Assembly (NCBI GenBank): GCA_050744245.1
Contig: JBOGGX010000266.1
Span: forward strand, 1 to 15,435
DNA: 15,435 bases
From: JBOGGX01 sp050744245
GTDB taxonomy: Bacteria; Actinomycetota; Acidimicrobiia; Acidimicrobiales; JBOGGX01
Direction of reading: 5' to 3'
Shown here: positions 6,932 through 13,445 of the stretch, piece by piece
Position numbering within the stretch: position 1 is the stretch's first letter
Layout: each line of letters begins with the position of its first letter
Notes under the pieces: generated by a model
The model's input: only the letters and a program-made list of their open reading frames with translations
Databases searched by the model: none
Told to the model about the DNA's origin: nothing
Position numbers and translations under genes: made by a program

Positions 6932-7171
6932 GTGCGCATCGGTGAGATCGCCGACCGGTCGGGGGTGCCGGTCAAGACCATCCGCTACACGAGGACATCG
7001 GCGTGCTCGCCCCGCCGGCGCGCACCCCCTCCGGCTACCGCGACTACGACGCCAGCGTGGTGGACCGCCTCGGCTTCGTGCGAGCCGCCCAATCCGTGGG
7101 CCTCACCCTCGCGAGATCCGCGAGATCGTCGGCTTACGCGACCGGGGCGAAACCCCCTGCGGGCACGTCCA
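6932..7171 (+). pseudogene. merR: merR, disrupted by two frameshifts and 3' truncation
   Basis: Mercury-responsive MerR-family activator, divergent from merB. From GTG at 6932 (GGAG about 8 bases upstream) it reads as a MerR helix-turn-helix: RIGEIADRSGVPVKTIRY. One base is missing in the TAC-TAC-GAG region near 6988; the next frame continues as EDIGVLAPPARTPSGYRDY to VGLTLA. A second single-base loss near 7112 moves to EIREIVGLRDRGETPCGHV, the start of the metal-binding loop region. After about 7165-7171 the sequence becomes antisense of another gene, so the dimerisation helix tail and remaining metal ligands are gone. The domain order and motifs are unmistakable. The frameshifts could be sequencing errors, but the truncation cannot. 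Confidence 0.82.
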
Positions 7172-7318
7172 CAGCAGCTCGCCGACCACATGGTTGACGA
7201 GGGCCCGCACATCCCAGTCGGCATTCGGGGTTGCATTGCCCCATTGGTCGTCGGCAGTCGTCGCCAGCCGCGCCCCGAAGGCACTCGTGGCCCCAGCGAA
7301 CAAATCACCATCCCGCAT
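7165..7318 (-). pseudogene. N-terminal fragment of a TIGR03086/maleylpyruvate-isomerase-like protein
   Basis: From ATG at 7318 (GGGAG about 9 bases upstream) the sequence reads FAGATSAFGARLATTADDQW and then DWDVRALVNHVVGELLW, the conserved N-terminal half-helix and WDVRALVNH motif of the mycothiol-dependent maleylpyruvate isomerase N-terminal/TIGR03086 family. The His in that motif is a metal ligand in the family. Similarity ends at about 7171, where the merR remnant begins on the other strand. About 50 of some 190 residues remain. It starts 15 bases after the LLM oxidoreductase remnant, so the two were probably one operon. Confidence 0.65.
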
Positions 7319-7333
7319 CGATCGAAACTCCCT

Positions 7334-8010
7334 TCACTCGGATGTCAAACGCTCATGCGCGGCGATCTCGCCCGCATCGCGCTCGAACACCTCCCGCTGG
7401 TCGTCGTCCCACGGCCAGAACGCGACCAGCTCCTCGAACCCGATCTCCCTCATCTCCTCGACAAGTTCGACGAGACGCGGGTGGCGCGACCGGGCGACAG
7501 CGAGTCGAAGAGCAACACCGACCGCCGTAAGTCGCTCGGGTCGCGGCCGGCGGTGTCGCATCGAGCGGAGACATCCGCGTTCAGCGCACGAAGATGGGAC
7601 ACCAGGTCTTCGGGTGCCACCCCGAACGCCCCGTGCGTGTTCCAACAGTCGGCCCGCTCGACCGCAACCGCGCGCACGCCCCTCGACGCGCCTGCGACGG
7701 TGATGGGCGGGCGCGGCAGCTGCACCGTTGGGGCAGGCCAGCGAGCTTCCCTCGATAGAACTCGCTTGCGTACTCGAACGGGGCGCCGCCCGATCGCAGT
7801 GCGTCGTCGACGAAGGCGACGTAGGACCGGAACCGCGCCACGCGCTGGCGCATCGACCAGTAGGACGTACCGGTTGCGTCGTGGTCGAAGCCGGCGATGC
7901 CCTGCGACTCCCGGGTCGAGCAGGCCGCCGTTTCCGGTTCGGACCCGACGAGACGATCTCAGCAAGGCCGTCCCTCAGCGACTTCGCCGCCAAAGTTTGC
8001 TCAGTCGGCC
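7334..8010 (-). pseudogene. LLM-class flavin (F420/FMN)-dependent oxidoreductase remnant
   Basis: A luciferase-like monooxygenase-family gene, read in pieces from three frames. Recognisable parts are TSYWSMRQRVARFRSYVAF and GGAPFEYASEFYRG (about 7730-7880), then after a shift near 7733 VQLPRPPITVAGASRG and RADCWNTHGAFGVAPEDL, and after another shift near 7500 the C-terminus RHPRLVELVEEMREIGFEEL and VAFWPWDDDQREVFERD. A further break lies near 7915. The order matches the second half of the TIM-barrel family, and the N-terminal half is missing. At least two clear one-base shifts make it non-functional unless they are sequence errors. Confidence 0.62.
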
Positions 8011-8213
8011 GCGACGAGGCGTGCGGTGAACCGGAACCGGTCGCCGCGCCGGGTCGGGCCATGGCCGCCGCTGCCGGTATGGCGTTCCCGCCGGGCGTGC
8101 TCCTCGACGGCGAGCCGTTCAGCTACGGGCGCCTCTCGGAACGCAAGCTACGCCGGGAGCTGGCCCGCCACGCCGCCTCCCGGCCTTGAACATCTGGCAG
8201 TCGACGGCGTCGC

Positions 8214-8518
8214 TCAGCCCGGCCGGGGCGCCACGATGACGGCCAGGTCGAGCCGGCAGGCGAGGTCCCGGCGAGGTCGGAGCGGTCGACGCCCCAGGGG
8301 AGCGGGCCGGCGACGAAGACGCCGCCATCGGCGGCCGGGACCCGGCCAGCTGCTGGATCGCCCTGGAAGATGGCAACGAAGCCGCAGCCGCCGAGAGCGA
8401 GGAGCCGGTCCTCTCGGATGCCCCGCCACACCAACCAGGCCCCCCCGATCTCGGCGAGGGCGGCGGGCACGAACAGCAGCATAAAGTGGGGCCCGTCATG
8501 GTGGCCACGCAAGGTCAC
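8214..8518 (-). pseudogene. YnfA-family (UPF0060) small membrane protein remnant
   Basis: The minus strand encodes FVPAALAEIGGAWLVWRGIR, a strong match in pattern to helix 1 of YnfA (an SMR-like four-helix protein), then GFVAIFQGDPAAGRV and ADGGVFVAGPLPWG, the characteristic GGVFVAGSLxWG segment. A one-base shift near 8295 is needed to reach DLACRLDLAVIVAPRPG and a stop at 8214-8216, which matches the family's last helix. About eight residues also seem to be missing in helix 2. The start could be GTG at 8518 or ATG at 8482. Function in the family is not well defined. Confidence 0.6.
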
Positions 8519-8546
8519 CGCCGCCGCCTGGCCTTACCCCGTCCAG

Positions 8547-8565
8547 CTACGGCACCGTGTCGTAG
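8547..8565. promoter_or_regulatory. Putative BlaI/CopY-type operator between ynfA remnant and lgt
   Basis: CTACGGCA ccg TGTCGTAG is an almost perfect dyad: 7 of 8 arm positions pair. It lies 21 bases before the lgt start and 29 before the divergent ynfA remnant. TAGCTT at 8572-8577 could be the lgt -10. Bases 8553-8565 form a 13-mer (CACCGTGTCGTAG) identical to 12948-12960. Confidence 0.6.
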
Positions 8566-8585
8566 GCGATGGTAGCTTGCCGGCC

Positions 8586-9437
8586 GTGATCGTCTCGTTC
8601 CTGGAGTACGACCCCATCGTCCGGTTCCACCTCGGGCCGCTCGCCATCTCGCCCCACGGGGTCGGCATCGCCGTCGGGTTCCTGGCCGGGGCCTGGCTCC
8701 TGCTCCCCGCCGCCCGCCGGCGGGGCATCACCGACGAGCAGGTCTACGCCCTGCTGGTGCGGGCCGCGGTCGGGGCGGTCATCGGGGCCCGCCTGGCCTA
8801 CGTGGTCAACCACGTCGGCGAGTTCGACAGCCCCCTCCAGTGGTTCGCCATCTGGCGGGGGGGCATATCGCTGCTGGGGGCCATCGCCGGGGGGGTGCTG
8901 GCCTCCCTCCCCCGCCTCAGGGCCTACGGGCTGCCGTTCTGGAGCACCATGGACGCCGCCGTCCCCGGCCTGGCCCTCGGCATCGCCATCGGCCGGCTCG
9001 GCGACCTGGTCGTCGCCGACCATCTGGGCAAGCCCACCGAGTTCTTTGCCGGTTACGTGTGCCCCGCCGCCGACACCGCCTCGCCGTGCGTCGCCGCGGT
9101 CGGGGAGGCCGTGCACCAGCCCGCCCTCTACGACCTGGTCTCCGCCACGCTGCTCCTGGCGCTCCTGCTATGGCTGCGGCGCCGGCCCCGCTATGACGGC
9201 TTCCTCACCCTGGTGTTCGCCGCCTGGTACGGCACCGGCCGCCTCGCCGAGGACTTCTTCCGCATCGACGTCACCCACGGCCTGGGCCTCACCGGCAGCC
9301 AGTGGGCCGCCCTCGCCACCGTGCTCGCCAGCGTTTTCTGCCTGCTGGTGCTCCGCCGCACCCCCGGGTTCCGGCGCCCGCGGCCCGGCTCCTCTTCACT
9401 GGACCGACCGGCTCAGCCCGACGGCGCCTCCCGGTAG
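8586..9437 (+). CDS. lgt: Prolipoprotein diacylglyceryl transferase-like membrane protein
   Basis: Lgt moves diacylglycerol from phosphatidylglycerol to the lipobox cysteine of prolipoproteins in the cytoplasmic membrane. The 283-residue protein has about seven hydrophobic helices. Family landmarks are HLGPLAISPHGVGIAVG (residues 15-31), WRGGISLLGAIAGG (90-103), the signature region GRLGDLVVADHLGKPTE with Arg137, HQPALYDLV, and AEDFFRID near the end. Asp140 replaces the Asn of the usual GRxGNFxN signature, and Leu replaces the His seen in the E. coli WEGGMSFHG loop, so this is a divergent or paralogous Lgt; activity is likely but not assured. GTG at 8586 is the best in-frame start before the first conserved segment, though no strong ribosome site is seen and the mRNA may be nearly leaderless. 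Its 3' end overlaps the convergent tlpA by 25 bases. Confidence 0.87.
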   Translation: MIVSFLEYDPIVRFHLGPLAISPHGVGIAVGFLAGAWLLLPAARRRGITDEQVYALLVRAAVGAVIGARLAYVVNHVGEFDSPLQWFAIWRGGISLLGAIAGGVLASLPRLRAYGLPFWSTMDAAVPGLALGIAIGRLGDLVVADHLGKPTEFFAGYVCPAADTASPCVAAVGEAVHQPALYDLVSATLLLALLLWLRRRPRYDGFLTLVFAAWYGTGRLAEDFFRIDVTHGLGLTGSQWAALATVLASVFCLLVLRRTPGFRRPRPGSSSLDRPAQPDGASR

Positions 9438-10051
9438 TCGTCGTTGGCCGCGGTCACCGGTGGGCCGCCCGCCCCGATCCGGGCCAGCACCTCATCGAGG
9501 GTGGTGGGCCCCACCGCCCCGATGAGCTTGGCCATCACCACCCCCCGGGCGTCGATGACGAAGGTCTCGGGGACACCGGCCACGCCGTAGTCGAGGGCCG
9601 TGCGGCCGCTGGGGTCCTGGACCAGCGGCCATGAGCCCCCAAGCTCGTCCCGAAACGCGACGGCACTGTCGACGTCGTCGGCGTACAGGATCCCGACCAG
9701 CTCCACCCCCCGGGACCGCCAGCGGCGGTAGAACGAGTCGAGCTGGGCGTTCTCCCGGCGGCAGGGCACGCACCACGACGCCCAGAAGTTGACCACGACG
9801 ATGCGGCCCAACAGGGAGTCGGAGCGCACCCGGCCCGGCCCGTCGAAGCGGGCCAGGTCGAACGGCGGCGCCACCTGCCCCAGCAACGGCGAGTCGACCG
9901 ACCGCGGGTTGGTCCCCAGGCGCTCGGCGAACACGAACGTGACCGGCAGCACCACCGCCGCCGCCGCCACCGCCGCCCAGCGGGCGAGACGGCGGCGGCG
10001 CGTCCGGAGGGCCAGATCGGGCTCGACGTCGGCTTCCGCCGTGGCTACCAC
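9413..10051 (-). CDS. TlpA/DsbE-type membrane-anchored thiol-disulfide oxidoreductase
   Basis: A 212-residue thioredoxin-fold protein: acidic then arginine-rich N-terminus, one anchor helix (about 23-42), then a DsbE/CcmG-like domain opening with LLGQVAPPFDLARF. The active site is FWASWCVPCRREN with Cys94 and Cys97, and the cis-proline is in VAGVPETFVID. GTG at 10051 is chosen because a strong ribosome site (GGAGGTGAG) lies 7 bases upstream; an earlier GTG at 10096 would overlap the putative operator. It probably reduces disulfides in apocytochrome c or in copper-binding proteins. It is convergent with lgt and divergent from a small membrane protein gene. It is distinct in sequence from the mer-operon TlpA. 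Confidence 0.88.
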   Translation of the reverse strand: MVATAEADVEPDLALRTRRRRLARWAAVAAAAVVLPVTFVFAERLGTNPRSVDSPLLGQVAPPFDLARFDGPGRVRSDSLLGRIVVVNFWASWCVPCRRENAQLDSFYRRWRSRGVELVGILYADDVDSAVAFRDELGGSWPLVQDPSGRTALDYGVAGVPETFVIDARGVVMAKLIGAVGPTTLDEVLARIGAGGPPVTAANDDYREAPSG

Positions 10052-10075
10052 TCGCTCACCTCCGACCCACGGAAA

Positions 10076-10092
10076 TACGACATCCTGTAGCA
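10076..10092. promoter_or_regulatory. Putative BlaI/CopY-type operator in the tlpA / small-membrane-protein divergent gap
   Basis: TACGACA tcc TGTAGCA pairs at 5 of 7 arm positions and has the same ACA-N3-TGT core as the other three sites. It lies 24 bases before tlpA (left) and 27 before the small gene (right), so one bound dimer could control both. On the minus strand it carries the TTGCTAC extension also seen at the 12944-12963 site. Confidence 0.5.
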
Positions 10093-10119
10093 ACACCGTT
10101 CTCCACCGGGACCAGGCGC

Positions 10120-10401
10120 ATGGGCACCGCTCGATCGAGACGCAAGAGCCACGTCAGCCTCAAGGACCGCGAACGCCGGCACGCCGAACGGGCGGCCCGC
10201 AGAAAGGCCAAGCTGGCGGCCCGGCCCCTGCGGCGACTGCGGCGCGGCACCGGCTGGCTCCTCGTCGCGGTCGGCGTGGTCCTCGTCGCCGCCGGCTATC
10301 TGCGCGTGACCGTCCTGCCGTTCGAGCCTCATCACACCATCAGCCAACTCGGTGGCCTCGTCACGGCCATCGTCGGGCTGGTGTGGGCGCTCGACCGCTG
10401 A
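10120..10401 (+). CDS. Small basic two-helix membrane protein, unknown function
   Basis: A 93-residue protein. Residues 5-43 are extremely basic with a helical heptad-like pattern (RERRHAERAARRKAKLAARP), followed by two hydrophobic segments, about 45-63 (WLLVAVGVVLVAAGYL) and 74-90. No cysteines or known catalytic motif. The ATG is preceded only by a weak purine stretch. It is divergent from tlpA across the operator, and its stop is 5 bases from the convergent CopC-CopD stop. I do not recognise the family. The organised hydrophobic pattern and position argue that it is real, and the basic segment would be cytoplasmic and could bind nucleic acid or lipid. Confidence 0.6.
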   Translation: MGTARSRRKSHVSLKDRERRHAERAARRKAKLAARPLRRLRRGTGWLLVAVGVVLVAAGYLRVTVLPFEPHHTISQLGGLVTAIVGLVWALDR

Positions 10402-10406
10402 GGACT

Positions 10407-12275
10407 TCACCCAACCGGATAGCGGAACGTGCGTTCGATCTCGTGGCCGGGGGTGACCAGCCGGGCGGCGGTGATCCGGTCCCGGTCGTCGAGGCGCAGA
10501 ACGACGAAGATTCTCGAACCGGGCAGGTACAGCTGCAGCGTGTCGGGGTCGCCGGGGGCAGACCGAGCCTCGACGTTGCCACCGGCATAGGGCTCGGCGG
10601 CGACGAACCGCGCGCCGGTCAACGTGAACGTCAGAGGTCTCACCACCGAGCCCGGCCCGCTCGAGGTCGTCTCGGTCAGCTCCAGCGTCGGGATCGACCG
10701 CATGGCGGCAAGCACGGTGTCCAGCCGTCCGTCCGCCACCGAACCCGGCGGCCACGCCAGCGACGCCTCGAAGGACCCGCCGGTCCACCCGGGTGCCGTC
10801 ACGTCGACCCGCACCATCGTCACGCCCGGCTTGGCCCGCAAGGCCTGGGTGAAGCAGCCCGGTCCGCAGGGCCGGGGGGCGAGGCTGTCCTCGGCCCGGC
10901 CGGGCGTCGAGAGCGCCGCCTCGATCTCCGTGCCCGGCACCGCAGCCGAAGGGGCGAACACCGTGATGTCCAGCCGCCGGCCGTCGGTGGCCACCTCCAC
11001 GTTCAACTGGCCGGCCAGCCCGGCGTCGCGGACGATCGTCCCCTCGAGCGGCTCCAGGCCGAGGAGCGCCGCCGCGGCCGAGGCGGGCAGGGGCGGGGCG
11101 ACGCCGACCAGCACCCCGGCCAGCACCAGCACCAGGGCGACGACCACGCTCTCGATGGTGACGGCCCGGCGCAGGACACCGAGCCGGTGCCGGGCCAGGC
11201 CCCGCCAGCGGGCCAGCGCGGCGAGGGCGACCGCCACCCCGAACAGGGCGGTCTTGACCAGGATCAGCCGCCCGTAAGCGGTGTCGACCAGATCGGACCA
11301 GCCGGTCAGCAGCTGCAGCGCCGAGGCGACCCCGGCGACCGCCAGGACGACGACGAGCCAGAGGGCGACGCGGGCGTAGCGGCGCACGACCGGCACCACC
11401 GGCAGCTCCCGGCGCCGTGCCACCCAGACCTGGGCGGTGACCACGACGAGCAGCCCCGCCCACAACCCGCCCACGGCGAGGTGGATGAAGTCGACCGTCC
11501 CCCCGAGGAGGCCGTCGCTGGCCGCCGCGTGGCTGCGCGCCGACCAGGTGGCGGCGGCGGCGAACACCACGGCGAGCGGAGCGAACGGGGCAGACGTCAC
11601 CCCATAGAGAAGTGCGGCCAGGGCCAGGAGCCACATGGTGGCCAGCGCCAGGAGCGAAGCGGACGTCGAGCCGCCCACCGGCAGGGCAACCCACGCCGTG
11701 GCCGCGCCCGCGAGCGCCACCAGCAGACCCAGCCGCACGACGGGCCGCACCCACCTGCCGAGCGGTCCGGTGTCCGAGCCCCACAGCCAGGCGATCACGA
11801 GCCCACCGGCCGCCGCGGCGTAGCCGGCGAAGAACGCCCAGCCCGCCGCCATCGACCACGGGCCGCCCCGTGTCGTCGCGGTGCCGGCAGGCACGACTCC
11901 CCGGACATCCCCCACGGCGAACGCGAACTCCCCCGACGACCCGTGCCCGTCGACCGCCGAACGGGCCGCCCAGGCGACCACGTAGATCCCGTCCACCACC
12001 TCCGGGAGCGACCCCCGGATCGCCAGACCACCCGCATGGGGCTCGGGACTCCCGACCTCCACCCCCGCGCCGCCGGACGCCGTCATCTGGACGCCGACGG
12101 TGGCGAGGTCGACCGCCTCGCTGAACTCGAGCACCAGCGCACTGGGGGCGGCCGCGAGGCGCTCCCCCTGGGCCGGGTCCGTGCCCACCAGGAACGAATG
12201 AGCTCGGGCCGGGGATGCGAACAACCACAGGACCGCGCCGACGGCCACGGATCCGAGCAGCGCTCGCCGGGCCAC
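10407..12275 (-). CDS. CopC-CopD fusion copper protein with extracytoplasmic C-terminal domain
   Basis: Predicted copper-binding/import protein of 622 residues. Signal peptide 1-25 (MARRALLGSV to SPARA) would leave His26 as the first mature residue, as in CopC, where the N-terminal His is a Cu(II) ligand. The CopC beta-barrel spans about 26-122 (PSALVLEFSEAVD, and DGHGSSGEFAFAVGD with His111). About eight membrane helices of CopD follow (145-395), with the family segment DFIHLAVGGLWAGLL near 262-275. Residues about 412-622 form an additional soluble region, beta-rich with a Cys-Gly-Pro-Gly-Cys pair at 470-474. GTG at 12275 is preferred because GAGGGGG precedes it and the signal peptide starts there; the frame remains open upstream to 12440. 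It lies 289 bases downstream of the DUF2933-like gene on the same strand. Confidence 0.88.
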   Translation of the reverse strand: MARRALLGSVAVGAVLWLFASPARAHSFLVGTDPAQGERLAAAPSALVLEFSEAVDLATVGVQMTASGGAGVEVGSPEPHAGGLAIRGSLPEVVDGIYVVAWAARSAVDGHGSSGEFAFAVGDVRGVVPAGTATTRGGPWSMAAGWAFFAGYAAAAGGLVIAWLWGSDTGPLGRWVRPVVRLGLLVALAGAATAWVALPVGGSTSASLLALATMWLLALAALLYGVTSAPFAPLAVVFAAAATWSARSHAAASDGLLGGTVDFIHLAVGGLWAGLLVVVTAQVWVARRRELPVVPVVRRYARVALWLVVVLAVAGVASALQLLTGWSDLVDTAYGRLILVKTALFGVAVALAALARWRGLARHRLGVLRRAVTIESVVVALVLVLAGVLVGVAPPLPASAAAALLGLEPLEGTIVRDAGLAGQLNVEVATDGRRLDITVFAPSAAVPGTEIEAALSTPGRAEDSLAPRPCGPGCFTQALRAKPGVTMVRVDVTAPGWTGGSFEASLAWPPGSVADGRLDTVLAAMRSIPTLELTETTSSGPGSVVRPLTFTLTGARFVAAEPYAGGNVEARSAPGDPDTLQLYLPGSRIFVVLRLDDRDRITAARLVTPGHEIERTFRYPVG

Positions 12276-12297
12276 CCCGACCCCCCTCGCCACGGAT

Positions 12298-12310
12298 GGG
12301 TGCAGCACCC
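12298..12310. promoter_or_regulatory. Perfect 6-base inverted repeat upstream of copC-copD
   Basis: GGGTGC A GCACCC is a perfect dyad 22 bases before the GTG at 12275. It could be a regulatory site in the leader. It does not match the ACA-N3-TGT sites, so any protein that binds it would differ. No T-run follows, so a terminator is unlikely. Confidence 0.35.
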
Positions 12311-12564
12311 CTAGCTTGGGCTCCGTCGACGCGGGCGCCCAGCCCGCTTCGCTCGACTCAGCCGATTCGGAGCCCGGCCCGGTGCCGGTCGTACCCGTCC
12401 CGGTCCGTCTCCCCCCGGGCCTACCGCTCATCGAGGACATCGCGGGCAGAACGCCTCGACTACGACGCGGTCCCTCAGCCGATTCAGGCTGTCCTCCCCG
12501 AGCGCGGCCACGTCATCCGCCGAAGGCCGAGCGCGGCGACGCGCCGGGCACCCGCCCGAGCGGG

Positions 12565-12897
12565 TTACCAGGCCGCCCCGTGCCCCGACCGCATCTCGGG
12601 CTCGGGCCGAGGCGCCCGCTCCGTCACCAGGGCTCGGAGCTTGGCGAGCTCGGCCCGCAGAGCGGCCACCTCGTCCTGGTCGACCGGGCCCCGGGTGATC
12701 GCCGACGGGCGGGCCCCGCCGGTGCCGCACTGCCGGCCCTGGGCGCGGGACATGCCGCCCATCATCAACACCATCGACAACGGGCAGGCGGCAACCAGGA
12801 GCAGCGGCAGCGCCGAGCCCAGCGAGTCGCGAGCAAACAGCAACACCCCCAACGCGACCACGCCGACACCCAGCAAGACCTTCCGGTTCAGGCACAT
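12565..12897 (-). CDS. DUF2933-like small membrane protein with methionine-rich segment
   Basis: A 110-residue protein. It begins MCLNRKVLLGVG, a start typical of DUF2933-type proteins often found near copper genes. Two hydrophobic helices (about 7-22 and 28-47) end in ACPLSMVLMMGGMS, a methionine-rich stretch with one Cys that could coordinate Cu(I). Residues 74-94 form a short coiled-coil-like helix (DEVAALRAELAKLRAL). ATG at 12897 has GGAGGAGG about 12 bases upstream, slightly long spacing. The function of the family is not established. The promoter carries one of the four related operators, and the copC-copD gene follows on the same strand. Confidence 0.72.
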   Translation of the reverse strand: MCLNRKVLLGVGVVALGVLLFARDSLGSALPLLLVAACPLSMVLMMGGMSRAQGRQCGTGGARPSAITRGPVDQDEVAALRAELAKLRALVTERAPRPEPEMRSGHGAAW

Positions 12898-12934
12898 CGT
12901 TACGCTGATCCTCCTCCACGCCCGGGACCCGAAC

Positions 12935-12963
12935 AGCCTAGCGATGACACCGTGTCGTAGCAA
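12935..12963 (-). promoter_or_regulatory. Promoter and BlaI/CopY-type operator of the DUF2933-like gene
   Basis: On the minus strand TTGCTA (-35), a 17-base spacer and TAGGCT (-10) form a well-spaced promoter. The dyad ATGACA ccg TGTCGTAG (12944-12960, + strand) fills the spacer, so a repressor bound there would block polymerase. Bases 12948-12960 repeat exactly the 13-mer at 8553-8565. Confidence 0.6.
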
Positions 12964-13155
12964 CAGGGCCGCGTCTCCTCGCGACCGGAACTGTCTGGAA
13001 CCTGCGATGACGACGATCGTGCTCTGACAGCCCGGTGCGGGTCGACGCCTCTGCCGCCACCGAGGCCGCGGAGTCAGGGGGATCGCCGGCCTGGGGGGGG
13101 ATCCCGACCCGGCCGGCGTCCCCGTCGGATCCTGGCCCGGCCGACGGGTCGCCGT

Positions 13156-13236
13156 TCAGCAGCCGCAGCACGAGCGGTGACGCTCGCCGCAGGGACAGCC
13201 GCACTCGGGCAGGGTTCGGTCCCCACTGGTGATCAC
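13156..13236 (-). CDS. Candidate Cys-rich metallothionein-like mini-protein
   Basis: From GTG at 13236 a 26-residue frame ends in PECGCPCGERHRSCCGC: six Cys and one His in the last 15 residues, a density typical of small metal-chelating peptides. A near-ideal ribosome site (GGAGGTGATC, minus strand) overlaps this GTG and is better spaced for a GTG at 13224. From that GTG one extra base would give a start MGTEPCPECGC running into the same tail with seven Cys, so a one-base error or mutation may obscure the true gene. Alternatively this is just the C-terminus of the MerR-like remnant that reads into it. No family is assigned. Confidence 0.3.
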   Translation of the reverse strand: MITSGDRTLPECGCPCGERHRSCCGC

Positions 13237-13445
13237 CTCCCTTCTTGGCGAACTCGATCTCGCACCACCAGGTGCCCGGTCGTGTGGAGGACCGGCGTCG
13301 AGATCGGTGAGCATGGCGGCGAGCTCGCGGCGAAGCGAACACAAGCGACTGACCTCACTGTCCATGCCGTGGACGCGTTGCTGCAGGAGCGTCCGGGCGG
13401 GGCCACACGGACAGGTGTCCCGGTCGCGGATCTCCTCACCCTGTG
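13237..13445 (-). pseudogene. C-terminal remnant of a MerR-family metal regulator
   Basis: The minus strand reads EIRDRDTCPCGPARTLLQQR, then VHGMDSEVSRLCSLRRELAA and MLTDLDAG. This is the end of the MerR metal-binding loop (CPC) and the long antiparallel dimerisation helix. The DNA-binding half is not recognisable in any frame just upstream (13446-13560), so only about 60 residues are left. After the helix the frame reads without a stop into the Cys-rich tail. It is a second, separate MerR relic, different from the one beside merB. Confidence 0.55.

Noticed and set aside
5731..6945. 404-codon open frame on the plus strand
   Set aside because: Antisense to merA and merB, with no recognisable domain and low-complexity composition.
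6211..6981. Longer MerB start at 6981 or ATG at 6900
   Set aside because: Both lie in or before the MerR-type promoter; the GTG at 6876 gives the family length.
2640..7171. Composite transposon or integron carrying mer
   Set aside because: No transposase, resolvase, integrase, terminal inverted repeat or target duplication could be found at the edges.
8077..8189. Plus-strand fragment MAFPPGVLLDGEPFSYGRLS followed by a basic helix, ending at 8189
   Set aside because: It looks somewhat protein-like and might be the end of an old gene, but I recognise no family, and the frame upstream is antisense to the LLM remnant.
9789..12314. Long open frame of 841 codons on the plus strand
   Set aside because: It is antisense to tlpA and copC-copD, rich in Arg, Gly, Pro and Gln, with no domain; a shadow of GC-rich genes.
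12428..12564. Extension of minus-strand frames between copC-copD and the DUF2933-like gene as an extra gene
   Set aside because: No start with a ribosome site and no protein-like pattern; treated as leader sequence.
13225..13245. GATCACCTCCcTTCT on the plus strand resembles the 3' end of 16S rRNA
   Set aside because: Nothing upstream matches 16S rRNA. The resemblance arises because the minus strand carries a near-perfect Shine-Dalgarno sequence.
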